A stretch of DNA of 7,244 nt, taken from NCBI GenBank assembly GCA_027346205.1, contig DAIESR010000462.1, forward strand, positions 1-7,244, written 5' to 3'. The position numbers were made by a program, and so were the translations under genes. The stretch's first letter is position 1. Each line of letters starts with the position of its first letter. The notes below the pieces were generated by a model. That model was not told the DNA's origin and did no database searches. It saw only the letters and a list, made by a program, of their open reading frames with translations. Positions 1 through 6,014 of the stretch are shown piece by piece. Source of the DNA: Beijerinckiaceae bacterium. Its GTDB lineage: Bacteria > Pseudomonadota > Alphaproteobacteria > Rhizobiales > Beijerinckiaceae.

Positions 1-19
1 TGACGAATGGCGTCGGCCC

Positions 20-518
20 TCATGCCGCACCACGGCTCGCGAGCCATGCGCCAAGACTGCCGAAGGACCAGTTTTCCTTCGTGACTTCGACGAGATTGAT
101 CATGATGTTCTCGGGCCTGATGCCTGGATCGCGCGCAAGGCGCTCGGCCATCGCGGCGAAGAGCGCCTTCTTCTGTTCGGTGGTCCGCGTATTGTTCGCC
201 GTGATCTGAATGATCACGAGATCGTCGTCGCGGGCGATGCCGAGATAATTTTGGCTATAGAGTGACGAACATTCAAATGGAATCGGTGCTGCCGCTTTTG
301 TCTTTTGTTGTCGCATCAGATTTGTCCCGCAGCCGGTTCCCACCTGCGGGTCTGATGCTCTAGACCAAATTCTCTTCGTCATGCTCGTCGGTCACCATGA
401 AGCGATCCTTTTCCGGGACGTTGAAGGCTTCGCGCATCGCGGCATAGACCTGATCGAGAATGGCGCGCTTATAGGCGGATGATTTCCCCTTTCTCAGGGA
501 CACGCGGATCATGGGCAT
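20..518 (-). pseudogene. Tautomerase-family protein, disrupted by a palindromic insertion
   Basis: This is a 4-oxalocrotonate-tautomerase-like protein of the small family that uses an N-terminal proline as general base; its substrate is unknown. The 5' part (518 to 362) starts with Met-Pro-Met-Ile-Arg-Val, which puts the proline in position to become residue 1, and runs for 52 codons to ENLV before hitting a stop. The 3' part (from 257 down to 20) resumes in another frame with YSQNYLGIARDDD and continues through IIQITANNTRT, a helix rich in QKKALFAAMAERLA, and INLVEVTKENWSFG. Removing 103 bp (258-360) joins the two frames exactly into a 131-residue protein of normal family length. The start at 518 is chosen for the Met-Pro; an upstream in-frame ATG at 560 would bury the proline. 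No clear ribosome site is visible. The tail after WSFG (SLGAWLASRGAA) is unlike the short G-x-A-Q ending I expect for relatives. The gene lies 63 bp downstream of ndh on the same strand and may have been co-transcribed with it. Family call about 0.9, disruption about 0.85. Confidence 0.87.
258..360 (-). repeat. RIME-like palindromic element inserted in the tautomerase gene
   Basis: A 103-bp block interrupts the tautomerase frame. On the minus strand it is bracketed by TCTA (361-364 and 258-261), consistent with a 4-bp target duplication. Its first half is a strong hairpin: GCATCAGA (358-351) pairs with TCTGATGC (320-313), and CCCGCAG (350-344) pairs with CTGCGGG (332-326). The loop is GTGGGAACCGG, and ACAAA is bulged on the 3' arm. 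The second half (312-262) is A-rich and then ends in a poorly paired region, perhaps a decayed second palindrome. GAGCAT followed by a GTGGGAACCGG loop is typical, from memory, of small dispersed repeats in Rhizobiales, and the length resembles the RIME1 class of about 106-109 bp with two palindromes. It has no coding capacity and would need mobilisation in trans. Its length is not a multiple of three, so it shifts the frame as well as adding stops. Confidence 0.8.
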
Positions 519-569
519 GGGATTCGTTTGGATCTTGAGCTGATGGACTTGCGGAATCATGTGCGGATG

Positions 570-591
570 ACGTCACATCGGTCATGTCACA
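570..591 (-). repeat. 10-bp direct repeat across the ndh stop codon
   Basis: On the minus strand CCGATGTGAC occurs twice in immediate succession, separated only by ATGA. The first copy encodes the last residues (Asp-Val-Thr) and the second lies just after the TGA stop. It looks like a small local duplication that may have supplied or moved the stop codon. It has no hairpin character and no T-run, so I do not read it as a terminator. Confidence 0.5.
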
Positions 592-1877
592 TCGGCCTGC
601 TTGGCGCTGCGGACATGATCCGGCAGAGCGATGATGCGGGCGCCGCGCCGCGAGGTGAAGATCCCATAGATCCAGGATATCGCCACGACGAAGCTATTGC
701 GGATGCCGATCAAGAAATAGATATGGGCGACGCTCCAGAAGAGCCAGCCGAAAAATCCCGTTAAGGTGAGATGATCGAGGTTGAGTTTGACGACCGCGGA
801 ATGGGTGCCGATGGTCGCGAGATCGCCCTGATGATGATAGACGAAGGGTTTGGGCCGTGGCTTGCCGTTCAATTCGTCGGCAATCAGCTTGCCGACATAA
901 AAGCCCATCTGCTTGGCTGCCGGTGCGATGCCAGGAACCGGCTGGCCTTTGCGACCGAGGATCGCGGCGGTGTCGCCGATCGCGAAAATTTCTTGATGGC
1001 CTGGCACGGAAAGATCCGCCTCGACTTTGACCCGCCCGGCAGGATCATGTTCTGCACCGATCCATTTGGCGGCTGGAGAGGCGATGACGCCGGCGCCCCA
1101 GATGACCGTGCTGGCCTCGATCTTTTCGCCGTCGACGGTGACCCCAGCGGCATCGCAATTGGTCACCCGCGATGAGGTCATCACCGTGACGCCCATTTTT
1201 TCCAGCGTGTTCTTGGCATAGTCCGAGAGCTTTTCGGGAAAACTCGGCAGCAGCCGTGGCCCGGCCTCGATCAGCAATATGCGGGCAGAACGGGGATCGA
1301 TGTCGCGGAAATCATTGGGCAGAGCGTGGAGGGCGACTTCGGCGATGGCGCCGGCCATTTCGACGCCGGTCGGGCCGCCGCCGACGATCACGAAGGTCAG
1401 CAGTGCGCGCCGCTTCGCCTCGTCGGAGACGAGTTCGGCATGTTCGAAGGCGAGCAGCAGCCGGCCGCGGATCTCGGTCGCATTGGCGATGGTTTTGAGA
1501 CCTTGAGCATATTCCGCCCATTCGTCATGGCCGAAATAGGAATGGGTCGCGCCCGTCGCGAGTACGAGATAGTCGTAAGGTAGGCTGACCGAATCGGTCT
1601 GCACCGTCTTTGTCGCGACATCGACGCCTGTGACCTCGGCCATCAGAACTCGGACATTGCGCTGGCGGCGGAGAATGCCACGTATCGGCCAGGCGATATC
1701 GGCCGGCGAGACGACCGCCGTCGCCACCTGATAGAGCAGGGGCTGGAAGCAATGATGGTTCTGCCGATCGACGAGAGTGATGTCGATCGGCAAGCCGCTG
1801 AGGGCGCGGGCGACCGAAAGGCCGCCGAAGCCGCCGCCTACGATGACGACCTTTTTGCCGTTGGGAAAATGCTCCAC
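582..1877 (-). CDS. ndh: Type II NADH dehydrogenase (NDH-2), NADH:quinone oxidoreductase
   Basis: A peripheral membrane flavoprotein that passes electrons from NADH to quinone without proton pumping, acting on the cytoplasmic face of the inner membrane. Numbering from the GTG start (431 aa): an FAD-binding dinucleotide fold opens with VVIVGGGFGGLSVARAL (about 10-26). The second Rossmann motif, for NADH, is FVIVGGGPTGVEMAG (about 162-176). The FAD-contacting EIFAIGDTAA lies at about 296-305. PGIAPAAKQMG (about 315-325) corresponds to the quinone-site motif of the family. A hydrophobic and aromatic C-terminal stretch (about 374-408, including FFGWLFWSVAHIYFLIG) fits membrane association. Length is normal. 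I prefer the GTG at 1877 because GAAGG sits six bases upstream and the Rossmann motif follows directly. The frame stays open to a GTG at 1949 and an ATG at 1946, which would add 23-24 basic residues not typical of the family. The gene is divergent from malate synthase G and probably shares its transcript with the broken tautomerase. Product certain, start less so. Confidence 0.95.
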   Translation of the reverse strand: MEHFPNGKKVVIVGGGFGGLSVARALSGLPIDITLVDRQNHHCFQPLLYQVATAVVSPADIAWPIRGILRRQRNVRVLMAEVTGVDVATKTVQTDSVSLPYDYLVLATGATHSYFGHDEWAEYAQGLKTIANATEIRGRLLLAFEHAELVSDEAKRRALLTFVIVGGGPTGVEMAGAIAEVALHALPNDFRDIDPRSARILLIEAGPRLLPSFPEKLSDYAKNTLEKMGVTVMTSSRVTNCDAAGVTVDGEKIEASTVIWGAGVIASPAAKWIGAEHDPAGRVKVEADLSVPGHQEIFAIGDTAAILGRKGQPVPGIAPAAKQMGFYVGKLIADELNGKPRPKPFVYHHQGDLATIGTHSAVVKLNLDHLTLTGFFGWLFWSVAHIYFLIGIRNSFVVAISWIYGIFTSRRGARIIALPDHVRSAKQADVT

Positions 1878-2181
1878 GCGCTGCCTTCGCTCGGTGTGTG
1901 AAGTCCCATGGGGGACGATGAAATGACGGCGCAGTTTAGCGCGCATCACGTTTCTTATTTGGTAAACAGATTAATTCGATCACGCAAGAACGCCATCGGC
2001 AAAGCTGAGTCTCCGCAAGAGAATGTGGTGAGCCTGCGCGGCCATACGCTTGCCGTCGCCCGACCGCCGCCTACCTCCTTCGATAGGTGCGAAAGGTATG
2101 CCTGGGACTTTTGTCAGGCTAGGCCGGTCTCGAAATCCTTGCTTTAAGCCGCCTCTCGCATGCGCCGCGTTGCGTGCCTTG

Positions 2182-2249
2182 GAGCATGTCCCGGAAAAGT
2201 TGAAAGACCTTTCCGACAAAGGACACGCTCTAATTGTTTGATGTAGAGC
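2182..2249 (+). repeat. GAGCATG-type palindromic repeat in the malate synthase leader
   Basis: The first hairpin is 2182-2230: GAGCATGTCC pairs with GGACACGCTC (nine of ten), and CGGAAAAG pairs with CTTTCCG, leaving a short loop (TTGAAAGAC) and an ACAAA bulge on the 3' arm. A second, smaller inverted repeat overlaps its end: GCTCTA (2227-2232) pairs with TAGAGC (2244-2249) across an 11-base loop. The GAGCAT opening, the two-part stem and the identical ACAAA bulge show that this belongs to the same family as the element inside the tautomerase gene, although its loop sequence is a different subtype. It ends 55 bp before the malate synthase start codon and could form structure in the mRNA leader, but any regulatory role is inference. 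No T-run follows, so it is not a standard intrinsic terminator. Confidence 0.8.
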
Positions 2250-2294
2250 CGATTTATCCCGCCTATGTGGATCGGGAGTCGGACTCAGGGGAAT

Positions 2295-2298
2295 GGAG
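2295..2298 (+). promoter_or_regulatory. Ribosome binding site deciding the malate synthase start
   Basis: GGAG lies six bases before the ATG at 2305, a normal Shine-Dalgarno spacing. The in-frame ATG at 2293 has AGGGGA directly abutting it, which is too close, and GGAG would then fall inside the coding region. This favours the start at 2305, which gives 722 residues, almost exactly the usual size of the enzyme. Confidence 0.65.
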
Positions 2299-2304
2299 TC
2301 GGAA

Positions 2305-4473
2305 ATGAGTGAAGACTATCACGACATCCTCGGTCTGAAGGTCGCCCCTGTGCTCCGCGCGTTCATCGAACGTGAGGCGCTGCCCGGTACTGCGCTCTCG
2401 GTCGAGAGCTTTTGGGCGGGTCTTGCCCAGCTCATCGCGGAATTTGCTCCCAAAATCGAGGCGCAACTTGACATTCGCGATGTCCTTCAGGCCAAGATCG
2501 ATGCTTATCATCGCGCTCGCAAAGGCCAGGCCTTTGATAAAGGCACTTATGAGGCCTTCCTGCGCGACATCGGCTATCTGGTCGAGGTGCCGGAGAATTT
2601 CGCGATCCGCACGACTCATGTCGATGAGGAGATCGCAGAGATTGCCGCGCCGCAATTGGTCGTGCCGCTCTCCAATCCGCGCTATGTGCTCAACGCCGCC
2701 AATGCGCGCTGGGGTTCGCTCTATGATGCGCTCTATGGCACCGATGCGATTTCCTATTCGGGCGGAGCTGAGCGCGGCGCAGGCTATAATCCTCTGCGCG
2801 GTGCGTGGGTCATCGCCTGGGCGCGCGATTTCCTTGATCAATGCGTACCGCTGGCCGAGGGCAGCCATAGGGATGTTGCCATCTATCGAATCGCCGCTGG
2901 TGCGCTTGAAGTGCAGCTCAGAGATGGCGCTGTCACTGGCTTGAAATGGGCTGGTCAGTTCCGCGCCTATCGCGGCGAAGCGGCAGAGCCGTCCGTGATC
3001 CTCTTGCGCAACAATGGACTTCATATCGAGATGGTGATCGATCGCGATCATCCGATCGGCCGCGACGATCTTGCCGGCGTCGCCGACGTGATGCTTGAAG
3101 CTGCCGTTACGACGATCATGGATCTCGAAGACAGTGTCGCCGCCGTTGATGCCGCCGACAAGATTGCGCTCTATCGCAATTGGCTTGGCCTGATGAAGGG
3201 CACGATCAGTACGACATTCGAGAAGGACGGCCGCAAATATGAGCGGCGGCTCGCTGACGACAGACTTTATACGCAAGCCGATGGCGCGCCGCTCGCGCTT
3301 AAGGGCCGCAGCCTGATGCTGGTGCGCAATGTCGGCCACCACATGATGAGCGATGCTGTGCTGGCCGCGGGCGCGCCAGTGCCGGAAACATTGCTCGACG
3401 CTTATGTGACATCTGTCGTGGCGCTGCACGATCTGCGGCGGACCGAAGGCCGACGCAACAGTGCCGAAGGCTCCGTCTATATCGTCAAGCCGAAACTGCA
3501 TGGCCCGGAGGAGGTCGCTCTCGCCGATCAGATCTTCGCGACTGTCGAGGATCTTCTTGGCCTGCCGCGCTTCACGTTGAAAATGGGCATTATGGACGAG
3601 GAGCGGCGCACCACTGTCAATCTCAAGGCTGCAATCAAAGCCGTGGCCGATCGAATCGTCTTCATCAACACCGGCTTCCTCGATCGCACCGGCGACGAGA
3701 TCCACACTTCAATGGAAGCCGGGCCGATGATCCGCAAGAACGACATGAAGAAGGCGACCTGGATCGGCGCCTATGAAGATTGGAATGTCGACATAGGGCT
3801 CGCCTGTGGTCTGCCCGGGCGTGCACAGATCGGCAAAGGCATGTGGGCTATGCCGGACCGCATGGCAGCGATGCTCGCGGAAAAGATCGCGCATCCGCAA
3901 GCCGGGGCCAACACGGCCTGGGTGCCGTCGCCGACGGCTGCGACCTTGCACGCGACGCATTATCATCGCGTCGATGTCGCGCGGCGCCAGGCCGATTTGC
4001 GCGGCCATCCGCGCGCGAAACTCTCCGATATTCTCACCATTCCGATCTACCGCGGCAATTGGGGGCCGGGCGATGTGCAGGAGGAACTCGACAATAATTG
4101 CCAAGGCATTCTCGGCTATGTCGTGCGCTGGATCGGTCGCGGCATCGGCTGTTCGAAAGTGCCGGACATTCATGATGTCGGGTTGATGGAAGATCGCGCG
4201 ACTCTGCGGATTTCGAGCCAGCATGTTGCCAATTGGCTGCAGCATGGAATCGTCAGCAAGGGTCAGGTGTCGGACACGCTGAAGCGCATGGCGGCGGTGG
4301 TCGACCGACAGAATGGGGTCGATGCCGCCTATCGGCCGATGGCGCCCGGCTTCGATGGACCGGCCTTCAAAGCCGCGGCGGATTTGATCTTCAAAGGCCG
4401 CGCGCAGCCCAACGGCTATACGGAATTCGTGCTGCACGCGCGGCGCCGCGAAGCCAAGGCGCATGCGAGCTGA
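2305..4473 (+). CDS. glcB: Malate synthase G
   Basis: Condenses glyoxylate with acetyl-CoA to give malate and CoA in the cytoplasm, serving the glyoxylate bypass and use of C2 compounds or glycolate. The protein is 722 aa from the chosen start; the E. coli enzyme has 723. It is recognisable end to end: [20 protein letters not shown] near the N terminus (about 116-135), [12 protein letters not shown] (about 232-243), and [12 protein letters not shown] (about 272-283). The catalytic Arg is in LVRNVGHH (about R341). The Mg ligands are Glu in MDEERRT (about E432) and Asp in GFLDRTGDE (about D460). The catalytic-base Asp is in [13 protein letters not shown] (about D630), with the conserved Cys of GIGCSKVPD about 14 residues before it. 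The C-terminal plug is present, with [12 protein letters not shown]. The second redox cysteine of the E. coli enzyme (C688, in SCAFKAASDLIF as I recall it) is Pro here. All catalytic residues are intact and the gene looks functional. It stands alone: no isocitrate lyase or glycolate oxidase gene is in the window. It is divergent from ndh and convergent with the DUF482 gene, ending 24 bp from that gene's stop. Confidence 0.98.
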   Translation: MSEDYHDILGLKVAPVLRAFIEREALPGTALSVESFWAGLAQLIAEFAPKIEAQLDIRDVLQAKIDAYHRARKGQAFDKGTYEAFLRDIGYLVEVPENFAIRTTHVDEEIAEIAAPQLVVPLSNPRYVLNAANARWGSLYDALYGTDAISYSGGAERGAGYNPLRGAWVIAWARDFLDQCVPLAEGSHRDVAIYRIAAGALEVQLRDGAVTGLKWAGQFRAYRGEAAEPSVILLRNNGLHIEMVIDRDHPIGRDDLAGVADVMLEAAVTTIMDLEDSVAAVDAADKIALYRNWLGLMKGTISTTFEKDGRKYERRLADDRLYTQADGAPLALKGRSLMLVRNVGHHMMSDAVLAAGAPVPETLLDAYVTSVVALHDLRRTEGRRNSAEGSVYIVKPKLHGPEEVALADQIFATVEDLLGLPRFTLKMGIMDEERRTTVNLKAAIKAVADRIVFINTGFLDRTGDEIHTSMEAGPMIRKNDMKKATWIGAYEDWNVDIGLACGLPGRAQIGKGMWAMPDRMAAMLAEKIAHPQAGANTAWVPSPTAATLHATHYHRVDVARRQADLRGHPRAKLSDILTIPIYRGNWGPGDVQEELDNNCQGILGYVVRWIGRGIGCSKVPDIHDVGLMEDRATLRISSQHVANWLQHGIVSKGQVSDTLKRMAAVVDRQNGVDAAYRPMAPGFDGPAFKAAADLIFKGRAQPNGYTEFVLHARRREAKAHAS

Positions 4474-4497
4474 CGCTCGGTTCGCGCGGCGGGGATT

Positions 4498-5823
4498 TCA
4501 TTCGCCCTTTTTGAATGGCGCCATTTCCGCATATTCATCGAGCGATTCATTGATCGCCGCGCGCTCGCGCGTCAGAAACTCGTCGATCGCCGAGGCAAAA
4601 CGTTGGTCGGCTATGTCATGCGCCGAATAGGTGGGAACCGCCACATAGCCGCGCGCGAGCTTATGCTCACCTTGCGCCCCGGCCTCGACCCGCGACAGCC
4701 CATGCGCGATCGCATATTCGATCGCCTGATAATAGCAGACCTCAAAATGCAGGAAGGGATATTCCTCGATACAGCCCCAGTTGCGGCCGTAGAGCGCATC
4801 CTTGCCGATAAAATTGATCGCGCCCGCGATATAGCGGCCTTTGCGCTTCGCCATCACGAGCAGAATATGCTCCGCCATGCTGGCGCCGATCTGCGAGAAG
4901 AAGTCGCGCGTGAGATAGGGATGGCCCCATTTGCGGGCGCCCGTATCCATATAGAACAAATAGAAGGCGTCCCAATGCGCCTCCTTGATATCGGCGCCGG
5001 TGAGAAGCTCGATCTCGATCCCGCCGGCTTGCGCCAGCGCGTCCTTGCGTTCGCGCCGGATCATTTTGCGCTTGCGCGAGGTGAGATCCGTTAGGAAGGC
5101 TTCGAAATCGGCATAGCCCTTGTTGATGAAATGGAACTGCTGGCCGGTGCGTTGCAGGAAGCCATTGCGGCCAAGCGCGTCCCATTCGGATCGCGTCGGA
5201 AAGGAGACATGGATCGACGAGGCCTCGATTTTTTCGCGCCACGTCCGTAGGCCGACGATCAGCGCATTCAAAGCTTCTTCGCCGCCCTCTGGAGAGACCA
5301 GAAGCCTGCGGCCGGTTGCCGGCGTGAAGGGCACTGCCACCTGCACCTTGGGGTAATATTTTTCGCGGGCGCGATGATAGGCGTCGGCCCAGCCGTAGTC
5401 GAAGACATATTCTCCCATCGAATGCGTCTTCAGATAGGTCGGCGCCGCCGCGATCACGCGGCCGCTCGACTGCTCTTCCACGACGACATGAGTCGTGGTC
5501 CAGCCGGTCTTCTTGCCGACCGAGCCGGAGTTTTCGAGCGCCCGCAGGAAGGCATGGGTGATGAAGGGATTGAAGCGCTCTTTCTGCTGGGCTTCCCGAG
5601 GCCCGGCATCGGCTGGCTCAGCGCCGCTTGCTTCCGACGCCAAGACATTCTGTGCATCCCGCTCCGACACACTCAGCTCAGGGACACTCAGCTCCGGGAC
5701 AATGGTCGCGCCGCCGCCGACCAAAGCGGGGGCCTCGGCGGCGGGATTGGCGCATGCGTCCCATTGCGCGGCGTCGATCTCATTGATCGACGTGATCACA
5801 CGGATCTTATAGGTTGCGGACAT
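4498..5823 (-). CDS. DUF482 / FemAB-like GNAT-fold protein
   Basis: A protein of the FemAB_like (DUF482) family, often annotated as a putative acyltransferase or peptidoglycan-biosynthesis-like protein. Its substrate is unknown and I do not assign a reaction. Length is 441 aa. Family features in order: an N-terminal ITSINEIDAAQWDACANP (about 10-27), FNPFITHAFLRALENSGSVG (about 84-103), and YVFDYGWADAYHRA (about 139-152). Then come QQFHFINKGY (228-237), the very basic SRKRKMIRRERK (249-260), LYGRNWGC (344-351), HFEVCYYQAIEYAI (359-372) and EAGAQGEHKLARGY (380-393). There is no signal peptide or membrane segment. Residues about 28-83 form a low-complexity insertion (Ala, Glu, Ser, Pro rich) with a VPELS duplication, where relatives as I know them pass almost directly from the CANP motif to NPF. 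The ATG at 5823 is preceded immediately by an in-frame TGA, so the start cannot be further upstream; no good Shine-Dalgarno is seen. The gene lies 191 bp downstream of the flavoprotein gene on the same strand. Confidence 0.9.
   Translation of the reverse strand: MSATYKIRVITSINEIDAAQWDACANPAAEAPALVGGGATIVPELSVPELSVSERDAQNVLASEASGAEPADAGPREAQQKERFNPFITHAFLRALENSGSVGKKTGWTTTHVVVEEQSSGRVIAAAPTYLKTHSMGEYVFDYGWADAYHRAREKYYPKVQVAVPFTPATGRRLLVSPEGGEEALNALIVGLRTWREKIEASSIHVSFPTRSEWDALGRNGFLQRTGQQFHFINKGYADFEAFLTDLTSRKRKMIRRERKDALAQAGGIEIELLTGADIKEAHWDAFYLFYMDTGARKWGHPYLTRDFFSQIGASMAEHILLVMAKRKGRYIAGAINFIGKDALYGRNWGCIEEYPFLHFEVCYYQAIEYAIAHGLSRVEAGAQGEHKLARGYVAVPTYSAHDIADQRFASAIDEFLTRERAAINESLDEYAEMAPFKKGE
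5669..5698 (-). repeat. 15-bp tandem duplication encoding VPELS twice
   Basis: Two adjacent 15-bp units (plus-strand ACACTCAGCTC A/C GGG) are identical in 14 of 15 positions. They encode the duplicated pentapeptide V-P-E-L-S within the N-terminal insertion of the DUF482 protein. Because the unit is a multiple of three, gain or loss of copies would keep the frame open. Confidence 0.8.
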
Positions 5824-5891
5824 TCAGCTGGCAGACTTTTGGATGACAGATGTTTGGTTTGCGGACGTTTGGTTTGCGGGCATTTGGGGGC
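5817..5891. repeat. Degenerate 15-bp tandem repeat over the DUF482 start codon
   Basis: On the plus strand, consecutive 15-mers at 5817, 5832, 5847, 5862 and 5877 resemble one another. The two at 5847 and 5862 are the closest, sharing GTTTGGTTTG or nearly so, and most units open with C(A/G)G(A/G). The leftmost unit (5817-5831) contains the start codon of the DUF482 gene. The array occupies the position expected for that gene's ribosome site and leader, so copy changes would alter the leader. The outer units are weakly conserved; the inner ones are convincing. Confidence 0.65.
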
Positions 5892-5901
5892 AGCGGTGGA
5901 C

Positions 5902-5939
5902 CGTCGAAGTCACTGTGAACCGCCGAAGTCACTGCGGAC
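5902..5939. repeat. 19-bp tandem duplication in the spacer
   Basis: Two adjacent 19-bp copies, each containing CGAAGTCACTG, agree at 16 of 19 positions. They follow the 15-bp array in the 191-bp gap between the flavoprotein and DUF482 genes. There is no strong dyad symmetry in the unit, so it is not an obvious operator pair, although two direct sites for a regulator cannot be excluded. Confidence 0.6.
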
Positions 5940-6014
5940 GCTTTCTGCCGAGCGCGATGACGATGCTGTTAACTTAGCGTATCTCGCGTTGCAGCAATAG
6001 CAAATGGACAGCAA

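Larger units (their letters stand above)
1950..2304. promoter_or_regulatory. Divergent intergenic region between ndh and malate synthase G
   Basis: This stretch of about 350 bp (about 430 bp if ndh starts at 1877) must hold both outward promoters. I find no gene, tRNA or convincing protein frame in it. The AT-rich part next to ndh (about 1951-1980) is the likeliest location of the ndh promoter. On the plus strand TTGTCA (2111-2116) is a reasonable -35-like hexamer for the malate synthase gene, but the matching -10 (AATCCT at 2134-2139, spacing 17) is weak, so no exact promoter is claimed. A palindromic repeat lies at 2182-2249 between this candidate and the start codon, so it would be in the transcribed leader if the promoter is upstream. 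I see no clear operator for a glyoxylate or acetate regulator. Confidence 0.55.

Noticed and set aside
258..360. Insertion sequence or transposon carrying its own transposase
   Set aside because: The block is only 103 bp, has no frame of its own and no terminal inverted repeats at both ends; it fits a small non-autonomous palindromic repeat.
20..382. 120-codon minus-strand frame as a free-standing gene
   Set aside because: Its first 41 codons are translated palindromic-element DNA; the rest is the 3' part of the split tautomerase.
1951..2000. Promoter for ndh, TTGCGT with a TACCAA-like -10
   Set aside because: The -10 match is poor and several equally weak alternatives exist, so only the region is noted.
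2263..3705. Long minus-strand open frame (480 codons) opposite malate synthase G
   Set aside because: It is fully antisense to an unmistakable enzyme, has no recognisable domain, and its openness is explained by the codon bias of the plus-strand gene.
3709..4464. Minus-strand open frame of 251 codons opposite the end of malate synthase G
   Set aside because: Antisense shadow of the same gene with no family features.
4466..4479. Short hairpin CGAGC-TGAC-GCTCG at the end of malate synthase G as a terminator
   Set aside because: The stem has only five pairs, overlaps the stop codon and is not followed by a T-run. No convincing intrinsic terminator is visible in the 24-bp convergent gap.
5817..5939. 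CRISPR-like array from the repeats near the DUF482 start
   Set aside because: The units are contiguous 15- and 19-bp tandem copies with no spacers, and no cas gene is nearby.
5374..6000. Plus-strand open frame of 208 codons
   Set aside because: It overlaps the DUF482 gene in antisense and extends through the repeat spacer; the translation is rich in Gly/Arg/Asp with no domain.
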